From Actinomyces oris (GTDB taxonomy: Bacteria > Actinomycetota > Actinomycetes > Actinomycetales > Actinomycetaceae), in contig NZ_MSGO01000009.1 of NCBI RefSeq assembly GCF_001929375.1, positions 1 through 64,000 of the forward strand: a stretch of DNA of 64,000 nt, given 5' to 3'. The notes under the pieces were generated by a model. That model made no database searches, was not told the origin of the DNA, and saw only the letters and a list, made by a program, of their open reading frames with translations. Each line of letters starts with the position of its first letter. Position 1 is the stretch's first letter. Below are positions 19,063-28,718 of the stretch, one piece after another. The translations under genes were made by a program, and so were the position numbers.

Positions 19063-20010
19063 ATGTTTGAACTGTCCGGCCTGTCCAAACGCTTCGGGAG
19101 CCTGCAGGCCCTGGACGATCTCTCCCTGTCGCTGGACCGCGGTGAGATCGTCGGCTTCGTCGGCGCGAACGGAGCGGGTAAGTCCACCACGATGCGCATC
19201 GTCATGGGGGTGCTCGACGCCGACGCCGGCGCTGTGACCTGGAAGGGCGCCCCCGTGGACGCCGCCATCCGACGCGGCATCGGCTACATGCCCGAGGAGC
19301 GCGGCCTCTATCCGCGGATGAAGGTGGCCGAGCAGCTCCTCTACCTGGCCCGCCTCCACGGGCTGTCCGCCTCCGCCGCCAAGACGGCTGCGAACCAGTG
19401 GACCGAGCGCCTGGGCCTGGAGGAGCGCCGCGGCGACGAGGTGCAGAGCCTGTCGCTGGGCAACCAGCAGCGCGTCCAGCTGGCCGCCGCGCTGGTGAGC
19501 GGCCCCGAGCTGCTCATTCTCGATGAGCCCTTCTCCGGCCTGGACCCGGTGGCCGTGGACGTCATGAGCCAGGTGCTCCTGGAGCGGGCGGCAGCAGGTG
19601 TGCCCACCCTCTTCTCCTCCCACCAGCTCGACGTCGTCGAGCGCCTGTGCGACCGGGTGGTCATCATCCGCTCGGGCCGGCTCGTGGCCGACGGGACGAT
19701 TCCCGAGCTGCAGGCCACCGAGGCGCCCCGGTGGCGGGTCGTCGTCGAGCCGGCCGCGGGGAGCGCACCAGTGCAGGCCGCCTCCTTGAACCTGCCCGCC
19801 CCCACGGTCGAGGTCGATGACGCCGGCCGCCTGGTCATCACCGCGGCGGGAGCCGATGAGCAGGAGCTTCTGCGCACGGCCCAGCGCCTGGGGACGGTGC
19901 GCGAGCTCGGCCCGGTGCGCCACCGGCTCACCGAGATCTTCCGGGACGTGCTGACCACGTCCTCCCACGAGGGGACCGCAGACACCAACGAGACGAAGGA
20001 GACGCACTGA
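19063..20010 (+). CDS. ABC transporter ATP-binding protein (NatA type)
   Basis: 315 residues. Walker A is GANGAGKSTTM (residues about 38-48), the signature is a variant, LSLGNQQRVQLAA, and Walker B is LLILDEPFSGLDP. A C-terminal extension of about 90 residues (DUF4162-like) is typical of NatA/CcmA-type exporters. The ATG at 19063 has GAAGGAG five bases upstream; the upstream in-frame codons lack homology. TGATG overlap with the permease gene. Its substrate (sodium, antibiotic or peptide) cannot be told. Confidence 0.92.
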   Translation: MFELSGLSKRFGSLQALDDLSLSLDRGEIVGFVGANGAGKSTTMRIVMGVLDADAGAVTWKGAPVDAAIRRGIGYMPEERGLYPRMKVAEQLLYLARLHGLSASAAKTAANQWTERLGLEERRGDEVQSLSLGNQQRVQLAAALVSGPELLILDEPFSGLDPVAVDVMSQVLLERAAAGVPTLFSSHQLDVVERLCDRVVIIRSGRLVADGTIPELQATEAPRWRVVVEPAAGSAPVQAASLNLPAPTVEVDDAGRLVITAAGADEQELLRTAQRLGTVRELGPVRHRLTEIFRDVLTTSSHEGTADTNETKETH

Positions 20011-21254
20011 TGAGCGACCGGACCAGCCCCATTACTCGTCGTCAGGAGATCGCCCTGGTCACCGGCCGCGAGCTGCGGGCGCACCTGCTGAAGAAGTCGA
20101 CCATCATCCTGACCCTGGTGCTGCTCATCGCCGCCGTCGGCAGCATCGTCGGCGTCAAGCTCTACACCTCGGGCCAGGACCAGGCCTACCGAATTGGGCT
20201 CAAGGGCATGACTCTCACCCAGGCCGCCGGGTTGGACAAGGTGGCCGCCTCCAGCGGGAGGACGATCGAGCTCGTTGACGTCTCCGCCCACCAGGCGAAG
20301 GACGTCTTGGCCGACGACTCCCCCGAGGGCACGCCGCACGTGGACATGGTCCTCGACGTCTCCGGCTCAGCCCCCACCATCACTGTGGACAAGTCAGCCG
20401 ACGACGCGGTCGTCTCAGGGGTCACGGCCTTCCTTCAGCAATCGGCTCTGGGCCAGCAGATCGCGTCCTTGGGAGGTGATCCCGCCCAGGTGGCCTCTCA
20501 GCTCAGCGCCGCCAAGCCCGAGGTCACGGTGCTCCATGCCCCTCAGCGAGATTCGGCCGACTTCGGCTCGCGCTACGCGATCCTCATGACGATCGACGTC
20601 CTGCTGCTGTTCGCCATCATGGGCGGCGGTCAGTTCATCGCCCAGGGGGTGGTGGAGGAGAAGTCGAGCCGGATCGTGGAGATCCTCCTGGCCTGCGTGC
20701 GCCCCAGCTCGCTGCTGGCCGGCAAGATCCTGGGGATCGGTATCGCTTCGGTCCTGACCACAGGGCTCGTCGCCGTCGTCGGGGTCACCGCCGCGAAGAC
20801 CACGGGAGTCATGCCGGACATCAGTCTCAGCCTGGACGGTGTGCTCGTCGCGATGATCGTGTGGATGATCGTGGGCTACGCGATCTTCGCGGTCGCCTTC
20901 GGGGCCGCTGCCTCGCTCGTGAGCCGTCAGGAGGACGTCAGCTCGGTGAGCATGCCCCTGGTCATGCTCTCCATGGTCCCCTATGTCCTGAGCTTCTTGA
21001 TGGCCACCGGGGACAGCAACAGCACGACCTTCCGGGTCCTGTCCTACCTGCCGCCCTTCGCTCCCTTCATGATGCCGGCGCGCCTGGTGCTGGGGATCTC
21101 CTCCTGGACCGAGCAGCTGATCTCCCTGGGGATCGCACTCGTCTTCCTGCCACTGCTGGTGCGCGTGGCGGCGGCGATCTACACCCGGGCCGTGACCCGC
21201 ACCGGCACCCGGGTCCCCCTCAAGGAGGTCCTCAGACGGGCCGAGCGGGCCTGA
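20010..21254 (+). CDS. ABC-2 type transporter permease (NatB type)
   Basis: 414 residues. One membrane helix near the N-terminus (residues about 31-52), a large extracytoplasmic domain of about 140 residues, then a C-terminal block of five helices (from YAILMTIDVLLLFAIMGGG) including the cytoplasmic loop VVEEKSSRIVEILLACVRPSSLLAGK, a hallmark of the NatB/YhaP permeases (ABC2_membrane_3). It forms a homodimeric or heterodimeric exporter with the ATPase encoded just upstream; the two overlap by one base. Confidence 0.92.
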   Translation: MSDRTSPITRRQEIALVTGRELRAHLLKKSTIILTLVLLIAAVGSIVGVKLYTSGQDQAYRIGLKGMTLTQAAGLDKVAASSGRTIELVDVSAHQAKDVLADDSPEGTPHVDMVLDVSGSAPTITVDKSADDAVVSGVTAFLQQSALGQQIASLGGDPAQVASQLSAAKPEVTVLHAPQRDSADFGSRYAILMTIDVLLLFAIMGGGQFIAQGVVEEKSSRIVEILLACVRPSSLLAGKILGIGIASVLTTGLVAVVGVTAAKTTGVMPDISLSLDGVLVAMIVWMIVGYAIFAVAFGAAASLVSRQEDVSSVSMPLVMLSMVPYVLSFLMATGDSNSTTFRVLSYLPPFAPFMMPARLVLGISSWTEQLISLGIALVFLPLLVRVAAAIYTRAVTRTGTRVPLKEVLRRAERA

Positions 21255-21293
21255 GCGAAAGGTCTCATCGGCCTTCGCCGGCCACGCTCCGAC

Positions 21294-21334
21294 GACGATG
21301 GTGCGACTCCTATGAGGGAAGTCGCACCATCGTC
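21294..21334. terminator. bidirectional terminator between natB-like gene and ndk
   Basis: Perfect 15-bp inverted repeat (arms 21294-21308 and 21320-21334, 11-base loop) centred in the 123-bp gap between two convergent genes. No long U-run, so termination may rely on the hairpin alone. Confidence 0.75.
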
Positions 21335-21377
21335 ATCTCATGGCAGGCGTCAGGCGCTCTGCGGGAGGGGCTGCGAT

Positions 21378-21818
21378 TCAGTCGGCCAGCTCGGGGAACC
21401 AGATGGCGATCTCGCGGGCGGCGGACTCATCGCTGTCCGAGCCGTGGACGAGGTTGAGGATGGCCGGGGTGCCCCAGTCGCGCCCCAGGTCTCCGCGGAT
21501 GGTGCCGGGGGCGGCCGTGGTGGGGTCGGTGGGGCCCATGAGGCTGCGCACGCCCTCGACGACGCGCCGGCCCTCAGCGACTGCGGCCACGACGTTGCCG
21601 GAGGTCATGTACTCCACGACGCCGGGGTAGAAGGGCTTGTCCACGTGCTCGGCGTAGTGCTGGGCGAGGATCTGCTCGGTGGGAGTGAGAACCTTCAGGG
21701 CCGTCAGGGCGTATCCCTTGGCCTCGATACGACGCAGGATCTCACCGGTGAGGCGACGCTCGACGGCGTCGGGCTTGATGAGGATGAGGATGCGGCCGGT
21801 GCTGGACGTGCTGGCCAT
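21378..21818 (-). CDS. ndk: nucleoside diphosphate kinase
   Basis: 146 residues. It carries LILIKPDAVERRLTGEI, the MSGN-like MTSGNVV segment, IRGDLG and the active-site histidine in NLVHGSDSDESA, matching Ndk from end to end. It moves the gamma-phosphate between nucleotides through phosphohistidine. The ATG at 21818 has AAGGAG six bases upstream; the frame is open 15 codons further without homology. Confidence 0.96.
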   Translation of the reverse strand: MASTSSTGRILILIKPDAVERRLTGEILRRIEAKGYALTALKVLTPTEQILAQHYAEHVDKPFYPGVVEYMTSGNVVAAVAEGRRVVEGVRSLMGPTDPTTAAPGTIRGDLGRDWGTPAILNLVHGSDSDESAAREIAIWFPELAD

Positions 21819-21902
21819 GGGATCTCCTTGCTGGGTTGGCTGGTGAGGGACCGAGTGGACCATAACGGGTCCGACCCCTTTAAGGCCATGGCAGTGTCGG
21901 AC

Positions 21903-22583
21903 TCAGGCCTGCTCAACCACCAGGAGCGGGTCTGAGGAGCGGTCGCGGGCGGCGTCGGCGGCGGCCTGGAGGATGAGGGCCGAGGACTGGGCGCCGGGGT
22001 CGCGGTGCCCGCAGGAGCGCTCCCCCAGGAAGGAGGCCCGGCCGCGGCGGGCCTGGAGCGGCTCGGTGTCCTGGGCCCCCTTGGCAGCGGCCTGCGCGGC
22101 CGCGGCAAGGACTCCGATCTCGTCCTCTCCGATCTCCGCGGCCTCCCTGGCGGCCATCGCCGCGGGTCGCCAGGCGTCAGCCATGGTCTTGTCCCCACTG
22201 GTGGCATGTCCTCTGGCCTCCAGGCCCGAGGTGGCCTCCTCCAGAGCCCGGACCAGCTCCTGAGCCCCCCAGACGGAGGCGTCGCTGGAGCGCGCGGCCC
22301 TGAGGAAGGCGGTGCCCAGCAGCGGGCCTCCGGCACCGCCGACGGTGGCCATGAGTGTGGTGGCGACGAGCTTGAGGACTCCCCCGGGAGTAGCCGGAAG
22401 GTTTCCGGCCTCCTGGGCGGCATCGAGCTTGGTGACCACGGCCCTCATTCCGCGATCCAGGTTGTCCCCGTGGTCGGCGTCTCCGATGGCTCGGTCCAGC
22501 TCGGTCAGCTCAGCGCGGTTCTCGGTGGCCAGCAGGGCGGCGCGACGGGCCCAGTCGAGGGCCCAGGCAGCATCCAAGGACAT
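21903..22583 (-). CDS. dhaL: DhaL-type dihydroxyacetone kinase ADP-binding subunit (orphan)
   Basis: 226 residues, full-length DhaL fold. The Mg-ADP-binding loop is DRAIGDADHGDNLDRG, then GGAGGPLLGTAFL, GDKTMADAW (with the conserved Asp) and the C-terminal RASFLGERSCGHRDPGAQS. DhaL normally phosphorylates dihydroxyacetone covalently bound to DhaK, taking phosphate from DhaM. No dhaK or dhaM lies in the window: the upstream neighbour is treR on the other strand, the downstream one ndk. It may act with a distant DhaK or have taken another role. ATG at 22583 with GAAGGA upstream. Confidence 0.9.
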   Translation of the reverse strand: MSLDAAWALDWARRAALLATENRAELTELDRAIGDADHGDNLDRGMRAVVTKLDAAQEAGNLPATPGGVLKLVATTLMATVGGAGGPLLGTAFLRAARSSDASVWGAQELVRALEEATSGLEARGHATSGDKTMADAWRPAAMAAREAAEIGEDEIGVLAAAAQAAAKGAQDTEPLQARRGRASFLGERSCGHRDPGAQSSALILQAAADAARDRSSDPLLVVEQA

Positions 22584-22957
22584 GGTGTTTCCTTCTCGGG
22601 TCTTGGCAGGTGTTGGTTCCAGGCCTGACCGCCATGCACCCGAGGGTGAAGGACGACCATGTGGCTGTGATCGGGCCCTGCGCGGACCCGATGGGTCCCG
22701 ACGCATCCCGGGAACGTCCGTGGGACGCGCCGGAGCAGGCCGACGAGGTGCTCATCGCCCGCTCGTTTTTCCATCCTCTCACGCACCGGACGACCTCGCT
22801 CGTTGGGACAGGAAAGTAGCGCTTGACCAGCACAAACGATCACGCCTCGGCAGGTGGCGCGGAGGAGGCCGACGATGCCATACTTGTATGCACAGGTTCA
22901 GGTGCAGCACCACTCGCCCACCGACCGTCACCAAGCCTCAGGAAGAGGAGCCGCCCC
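22584..22957. promoter_or_regulatory. divergent control region dhaL / treR
   Basis: 374 bp between divergent starts. It contains a TreR-like operator at 22882-22897. The upstream in-frame codons of treR span this operator and are therefore taken as non-coding. No other element seen. Confidence 0.5.
22882..22897. promoter_or_regulatory. TreR operator upstream of treR (autoregulation)
   Basis: acttgtatgcacaggt, 14 of 16 matches to the second operator in front of treC. It lies about 61 bp upstream of the chosen treR GTG, so TreR probably controls its own gene. Confidence 0.65.
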
Positions 22958-23689
22958 GTGGCCCAGGCCAAGTACAACCAGATCTTCCAGACCCTGCGCG
23001 GGCGCATCGAGTCAGGCGCCTACGGCTTCCTCGAGATGCTCCCCTCGGAGAACACGCTGGCCGAGGAGTTCGCGTGCACCCGCAACACGGTGCGCAAGGC
23101 GCTCGCTCTGCTCGTGGCCCAGGGCTATGTCCAGACGATGCAGGGGCGAGGCATCCAGGTGATCTCCCGACCACGCGCAACCTCCACCTTCCTGGTCGGG
23201 GGGATCGAGTCGCTCCAGGAGGCCGCCGCACGCAACCGGATGCCTCTGAGCACCCACATGATCTCCTTGGAGGAGGGGACGGTCGACGCCGAGATGGCTA
23301 TGGCCTCCGGTATGACCGAGGGCGCTGAGATCATCGCAGTCAAGCGGCTGCGCCTGCTGGATGATGTCCCCCTCATCGTGGACACCAGCTACTTCCTGAC
23401 CTCGATGGTTCCTCGTCTGACGCAGCAGATCGTCGAGTCCTCGATCTACGCCTACCTGGAGGAGGTCCTCGGGGTGCGGGTGGCCAGCGCGACTCGGCGG
23501 ATCACGGTGGAGCGGGCCACGGACGAGGATCGCCGGCTCATCCACCTGGACGGGATGGACTGTGTCGTCGTCGTCTCCTCGGTGACCTTCGACTCGGCCG
23601 GAGTGCTCTTCGAGTACACGCGCTCGCGCCACTCCCCCGTGGACTTCGCCTTCCAGGACACCGCGCACCGGCTTCCGGCCGAGCGCTGA
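22958..23689 (+). CDS. treR: GntR/HutC-family trehalose operon repressor TreR
   Basis: 243 residues. The N-terminal winged helix (YNQIFQTLRGRIESGAYG, LPSENTLAEEFACTRNTVRKAL, GYVQTMQGRGIQVI) is GntR-type; residues about 85-240 form a UTRA ligand-binding domain (IIAVKRLRLLDDVPLIVDTSYF, YAYLEEVLGVRV). In this family trehalose-6-phosphate releases the repressor. The GTG at 22958 has GAGGAG seven bases upstream. It is convergent with the trehalose PTS gene. The identification rests on the neighbours and on palindromes that match TreR-type sites. Confidence 0.85.
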   Translation: MAQAKYNQIFQTLRGRIESGAYGFLEMLPSENTLAEEFACTRNTVRKALALLVAQGYVQTMQGRGIQVISRPRATSTFLVGGIESLQEAAARNRMPLSTHMISLEEGTVDAEMAMASGMTEGAEIIAVKRLRLLDDVPLIVDTSYFLTSMVPRLTQQIVESSIYAYLEEVLGVRVASATRRITVERATDEDRRLIHLDGMDCVVVVSSVTFDSAGVLFEYTRSRHSPVDFAFQDTAHRLPAER

Positions 23690-23754
23690 GCCGAAAGCAC
23701 AGCCCCAGACAGAGCCGCACGCTCCGAGCGCTGCGCGAATGTCCACAGACACAT

Positions 23755-23798
23755 GCCGGTGGCCCGACCGCATCTCAGGATGCTGCCGGGCCACCGGC
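23755..23798. terminator. bidirectional terminator between treR and the PTS gene
   Basis: 12-bp inverted repeat (arms 23755-23766 and 23787-23798) around a 20-base loop that itself contains gcatc/gatgc. It sits in the 166-bp gap between two convergent genes. Confidence 0.7.
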
Positions 23799-23855
23799 CT
23801 ACTGATAGCGGCGGGACAGGCTCGTTGAGCACGTCCGTACCAGCAGGCAACCGTC

Positions 23856-25911
23856 CTACTTGGCGACAGGCTCGCGGTTGCCGAGGCGGACCTTCTTGAC
23901 CGTGCGTTCCTTGTCGAAGTCGGCCTGCTTGAAGCCGAAGAAGTAGGTGCACAGGAAGGAGACCAGGAGAGCCGCGCCCCCGGCGATCCAGAAGCCGGTG
24001 AAGGAGGCGTCCATCCTCTTGGGGTTGACACGAAGGACGGGAATCCGACGAAGCCTCCGGTGAAGCCCCACATATTGACGTTGAGCAGCCCGGTGAGCAG
24101 CCCGCCGACTCCGCCTCCGATCGAGGCGGTGATGAAGATGCGACCGTACTTGAGGTTGAGGCCGTACATGGCCGGCTCGGTCACCCCGCAGAAGGCGGAG
24201 ATCGTGGCCGGGGCAGCCATGCGCTTGATGCGAGCGTCACGCACCTTGAGCCAGACGGCCAGGGCACCACCGCCCTGGGCGATCATCGTGGCCGAGACGA
24301 TGGCGTTGAGGTGGGAGTACCCGGGGCTGGCGAGCTCGGAGGAGATGATCGGGATGACCGCCCAGTGCAGGCCGAAGATGACCAGGCACTGGTAGAAGCC
24401 GCCGATGAGCAGACCCGCGAGCGTGTAGTTGAAGCCCAGCACCGCGTTGATGACGGTGGCGATCCCACCTGAGACGAGCATGACGACGGGACCGAAGACC
24501 AGCAGGATGAGGGCGGACACCACGAAGATCTCGATGAGCGGCCCGAAGATCGGCCGGATGACGGCCGGTAGCACTCTCTTGAGCCAGGGCTCGATCTTGG
24601 AGGCGAGCCAGGCCCCCACGATGATGGGGAAGATCGAGTAGGCGTAGGCGTTGCCTGCGGGCAGAGAGACCGGGATACCGAAGAAGTCGGCATTGAAGAC
24701 AGTGCGCCCCACGGTGATGACGTCGTCGGTGTTCTTGGACATGTCCACCACGGAGGGGTAGCACAGTACTCCACCGATGATGGCCACGACGATGGGGTCG
24801 GCACCCAGACGCTTGGCCGCGGTGAAGCCGACGATGATCGGTAGGAAGAAGAACATCGACGAGCTCATGGCGTCGATGAAGTGGAAGGTGTTGGAGGCCT
24901 CGGTGACGACCTTGAACTGGACGAGCAGTGCCAGGAGACCCTTGAGGATTCCGGAGGCCGCCAGCATACCGACCACGGGGATCATCGATCCGGTGATGAC
25001 ACCGATGAGGGAGGAGAAGCCGAGCTTGACCCAGCCCCACAGGGTGGTGGGCCGCTCGACGACCTCAACATCTGCGGCCTGCTCGCCGACCCCCCACGTT
25101 CGGCAGCTGGGCGACGACGGCATCGTAGACGTCGACGACGTCGGGGCCGATGACCACCTGGTACTGGCCACCCGACTTGACCACGTCGATGACGCCGTCA
25201 AGGTCGGCTACGGCCTCGTCGTCGGCCAGGGACTCGTCCTTGAGGTAGAAGCGCACACGGGTGATGCAGTGCAGGACGGAGCGGACGTTGTCGGGGCCAC
25301 CGATGCCAGTGATGATGGCGGCTGCGGTGGCGTCGAAGCCGGTAAGGCCGTCAGTGCGTGCGCCGTCGGTGGTACCGGCACCGACCTCGGCGCTCGTGGC
25401 CTCCGCTGAAGCCGCAGCCTCACCCTCGACCTTGAGCGTGGCGGTGGCGATGGCGGTGCCCGCGTCCGTGCTCCCCGTGGTGACGTTCAGGCGGGCCAGG
25501 TGAGTGATCGTGTTGGTCAGGACCACGATGGCGGCGGTCGCCTTGCCCGCGGCGCGGACGGCCTCAAGATCCATGGCGCCCAAGGACTGTCCGGCCTTGA
25601 CGGTGTCGCCGACCTTGACGCTCAGGTCGAAGGGGGCGCCCTCGAGCTCGACGGTGTCGACGCCGAGGTGCAGCAGGATCTCCAGGCCCGACTCGCTCTT
25701 GAAGCCGATGGCGTGACCGGTGCCGGCGACCATGGTGACGGTGGCGTCCACCGGGGAGACGATCGCACCGTCGTTGGCGGGCTCGATCCCGAGCCCGTCT
25801 CCCACGGCCTTGGAGGAGAAGACGGGGGTCGGGGACGTCGGTGAGGTCGATGACCGTCCCCGTCATCGGGGCGGAGATGGGGACCACGGGGCCGTGATCT
25901 GGTTCGGACAT
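23856..25911 (-). pseudogene. trehalose-type PTS transporter IIA-IIB-IIC, broken by three frameshifts
   Basis: The pieces read as one protein of about 680 residues: IIA (GHAIGFKSESGLEILLHLGVDT, active His in LLHLG), IIB (active Cys in VLHCITRVRFYLKD) and IIC with about ten membrane helices (GSMIPVVGMLAASGILKG, CGVTEPAMYG). It would import trehalose as trehalose-6-phosphate. Three insertions break the frame: an extra G in the run at 25824-25828, an extra C in the run at 25090-25095, and an extra AC at 24028-24031 (FPSFV should continue NPKRMDASFTGFW). The ATG at 25911 has AAGGAA upstream. The IIA-first order differs from the usual IIBC(A) order. It is either a pseudogene or carries assembly errors. 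Confidence 0.85.
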
Positions 25912-26011
25912 GGAGGGTTCCTTTCGGGGCGTGGAGGAGTACGACGGAATCGGGGAGGGCTCAGCAGCTCTCCGGGGCGGGCGGATCGAGACAGGAAAGG
26001 GGCCAGCAGAC

Positions 26012-27701
26012 TCAGGCGAGCAGGGCGATGGCTTCGTAGGACCGCAGGCGAAGCACCCCCTCCTCAAGGCGGTCGGCGACGGCGGGCGACTCACCGGGGC
26101 TGCGTGAGGAGTCATTGCCGTCGTAGTTGCCGACGAGGATGCGGGCGGTGATGAAGTCCTCGGGGACAGGGACCTCGGCATCACGGGCACTGAAGCTGCA
26201 CAGCACCAGCAGGCGGCTGCCCTCGTGCTCACGGATATAGGCCAGGACGTCCTCGTGCTCCATGAGGTAGGGGGCGTAGGCGCCGCGGGAGATGACGGGC
26301 AGCTCCTTGCGCAGGGCGATGAGACGCCGGTAGTAGGGCAGGATCCGCCCCTGCGCCTCCTCGCGCTCGACATTGACGGCCCCCCTGGTTGGTGGGCCGT
26401 AGCCAGGGCCTGCCGGTGGTGGATCCGGCACCGGGGACCTCGGCGTTCCACTGCATGGGGGTACGTGCGTTGTCGCGGGCCTTGGAGCGGACGACGGCGA
26501 AGGCCTCCTGGGGCTCCATGCCGCCGGCTGTCAGCTCCTTGTAGGCGTTGCGGGCCTCGATATCGACGTAGTCCTCGATGGACCGGTAGGCAGGGTCGGT
26601 CATGCCGATCTCCTCACCCATGTAGACATAAGGCGTTCCGCGCAGCAGGTGGATGATAGTGGCCAGCATGGTCGCGGACTCGACGTGGTAGCTCACGGCA
26701 TCGGCGAAGCGGTCGATGGCGCGGGGCTGGTCATGGTTGTTCCAGAACAGGGCATTCCAGCCGCCGCCGGCCTGCATGCCCAGGGCCCACTCGTTGAGGA
26801 TGCGCTTGAGAGCGGCGAAGTCGTAGGGGACGCGGGTCCACTTGGCGCCGTTGGCGTAGTCGACCTTGAGGTGGTGGAAGCTGAAGACCATGCTCAGCTC
26901 ACCATTGGCCGGGTTGGAGTAGCCGACACAGGCCTCGACGGTGGTTGAGGACATCTCGCCGACTGTCATCGCATCGGGGTCCTGGCCGAAGCTGGCGGCG
27001 GAGAGCTCACGCAGGTAGTCGTGGACGAGAGGGCCGTCGGTGTACATGTAGCGGTCATCGGCACCAGCGGGTGCGTCCTCAAGCGGAAGGGTCTTGCCGA
27101 TGACGTTGATGACGTCGAAGCGGAAGTCCTTGACACCCTTGGAGCGCCAGAAGTTGACGACCCCCGCGGCCTGGGCGCGCACAGCCGGGTTGTGCCAGTT
27201 GAGATCGGCTTGGGTGCGATCGTAGAGGCACAGGTAGTACAGGCCGGTGTCGCCGAAAGGCGCCCAGGCGGGGCCACCGAACTTGGAGACCCAGTTGGTG
27301 GGCAGCGAGCCGTCCTCCTTGGGCGGCAGCAGGTAGAAATAGTCCTGGTACTCAGGGTCTCCAGCCAGGGCCCGCTGGAACCACTCGTGATCGGTGGAGA
27401 CGTGGTTGAGAACCATGTCCAGCATGACACCGATGCCGCGCTCGCCCAGGGCGGCGACAAGATCCTCGAAGTCCTCCATGGTTCCCATGGCTGGGTCGAT
27501 GGCGCAGTAGTCGGAGATGTCGTAGCCGTTGTCCCGGCCCGGCGAGGGGAAGAAGGGGTTGAGCCAGACGTGATCCACCCCCAGCGAGGCGATGTAGTCG
27601 ACCTTCTCGATGATGCCGCGCAGGTCGCCTACACCATCACCGGTGGAGTCACGGAAGGACGTGGGATAAATCTGGTAGACGACGCTGTCCGTCAATGACA
27701 T
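26012..27701 (-). pseudogene. treC: trehalose-6-phosphate hydrolase TreC, broken by one frameshift
   Basis: GH13 alpha-amylase-type enzyme of about 560 residues once restored; it splits trehalose-6-phosphate into glucose and glucose-6-phosphate. It begins SLTDSVVYQIYPTSFRDS, then GDLRGIIEKVDYI and MLDMVLNHVSTDHEWF; catalytic residues are in DFRFDVINVI (Asp nucleophile) and MTVGEMSS (Glu acid/base); WNNHDQPRA and TPMQWN follow. The frame breaks at the six-C run 26380-26385: with one C fewer TNQG continues as AVNVEREEAQGRILPYYRRL and reaches the stop at 26012. The break removes the C-terminal beta domain and the end of the barrel. ATG at 27701 with CAGGAG upstream. Confidence 0.87.
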
Positions 27702-27753
27702 GCGGGACTCCTGTGGGAAACGGGATGGAACCGGAGGATCCGCCCTCCAGGCA

Positions 27754-27769
27754 ACTTGTGCACACAAGT
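27754..27769. promoter_or_regulatory. TreR operator 1 before treC
   Basis: acttgtgcacacaagt, a 16-bp near-perfect palindrome. It overlaps the -10 box of the treC promoter (27767-27772 read on the minus strand). Confidence 0.75.
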
Positions 27770-27795
27770 ATGTGCTTGTATGCACAAGTTGTCCA
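27767..27795 (-). promoter_or_regulatory. treC promoter
   Basis: On the minus strand a -35 box TGGACA (27790-27795) and a -10 box CATACT (27767-27772) are separated by exactly 17 bp. The first TreR operator overlaps the -10 box and the second fills the spacer, which explains repression by steric block. Confidence 0.6.
27774..27789. promoter_or_regulatory. TreR operator 2 before treC
   Basis: gcttgtatgcacaagt, palindromic, starting 20 bp (about two helical turns) from operator 1, so two repressor dimers could bind on one DNA face. Confidence 0.75.
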
Positions 27796-27939
27796 CCTGA
27801 AGTTTTGTGCTATAAATCATATGATCGATTACTGCAAGCGGTATCACGAGCGGCTGGACGCCCATCTCCCAGGTGCGGCCCGACCGCCCCCGATAGCGCC
27901 CGCGCCTCCCCATCCTCTCCACAAGAAAGATGCCCTCTG

Positions 27940-28704
27940 ATGAGCAGCTGCAAGCCCACTCGCCCGCATCGCCTCCCTGCCTCCCCGTCCCACCCTCGCG
28001 CGGTTCTGTGCACCCTCCCACTTCTGTGCGCCCTGGCACTGAGCTCCTGTGGCGCGAGTGGGACAGCATCCACCGACGCCTCACCCGCTCCATCCGCCCC
28101 TTCTACGTCCGCAGACGGACAGAAGTCGTCAACGGCACCGCCGCAAACCGCCTCAGCATCACCGTCTCAGTCGACCTCGACCACCCAGACCCCCACCCCG
28201 ACGCCGACTGATGCCGCCCCGGGGCGCGACGCCCTCCTCAACGCCTCACTGCCCCTGCCCTCAACCTGCACAGCCAGCGGCCCCGTTTCCTTCTCCGGCG
28301 GACAGGCCTCTCTGAGCCTCGGGGGATTCGCCAGGATCGAGGATCCCTCGGCCACCTACGTCCTCAACGGCACTCCCACCACAGTGGTGGCGCTGACCTG
28401 CAACGGCGGCGGCTCGGCCGTCTTCCCCTCCCTGGCCTTCTACGACAACGACCTGAACCTCGTGGCCTCCTATGGCCTGTCCAGGATCAGTGACGCAGAA
28501 TCCTACGAACCGTTCGTCACCTCACTGGATCCCCGGGGCGCCGTCCTGCACGTGGAGTGGCGCAACGAGAGGCTCCCGACGGACACCAGCGGGATACACA
28601 CCGGCTCGGGGACGGGCAGCGCCGACCTGACCTGGAACGGGAACTCGTTCGACAAGTCGAATGTCACAGTCCACGACTCCCAGGGAAACCAGGTGACCGG
28701 CTAG
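27940..28704 (+). CDS. putative lipoprotein
   Basis: 254 residues, no recognised domain. Residues 1-37 form a lipoprotein signal peptide: basic N-terminus, hydrophobic core and lipobox LSSC with the modified Cys at 37. A Ser/Thr/Pro-rich linker (about 40-95, TTQTPTPTPTD) precedes a compact domain of about 155 residues with a CTASGPVSFSGG start and TCNGGGSAVFPSL, giving two cysteines that could form a disulphide. It would be anchored outside the membrane. It points away from treC and towards folC, whose stop is 14 bp away. Confidence 0.8.
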   Translation: MSSCKPTRPHRLPASPSHPRAVLCTLPLLCALALSSCGASGTASTDASPAPSAPSTSADGQKSSTAPPQTASASPSQSTSTTQTPTPTPTDAAPGRDALLNASLPLPSTCTASGPVSFSGGQASLSLGGFARIEDPSATYVLNGTPTTVVALTCNGGGSAVFPSLAFYDNDLNLVASYGLSRISDAESYEPFVTSLDPRGAVLHVEWRNERLPTDTSGIHTGSGTGSADLTWNGNSFDKSNVTVHDSQGNQVTG

Positions 28705-28718
28705 AACGCTCGGGCGAT

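Noticed and set aside
23856-27701. Programmed ribosomal frameshifting to explain the trehalose gene breaks.
   Set aside because: Four separate sites would be needed, none with a classical slippery heptamer plus downstream pseudoknot, and one is a two-base change. Mutation or sequencing error is simpler.
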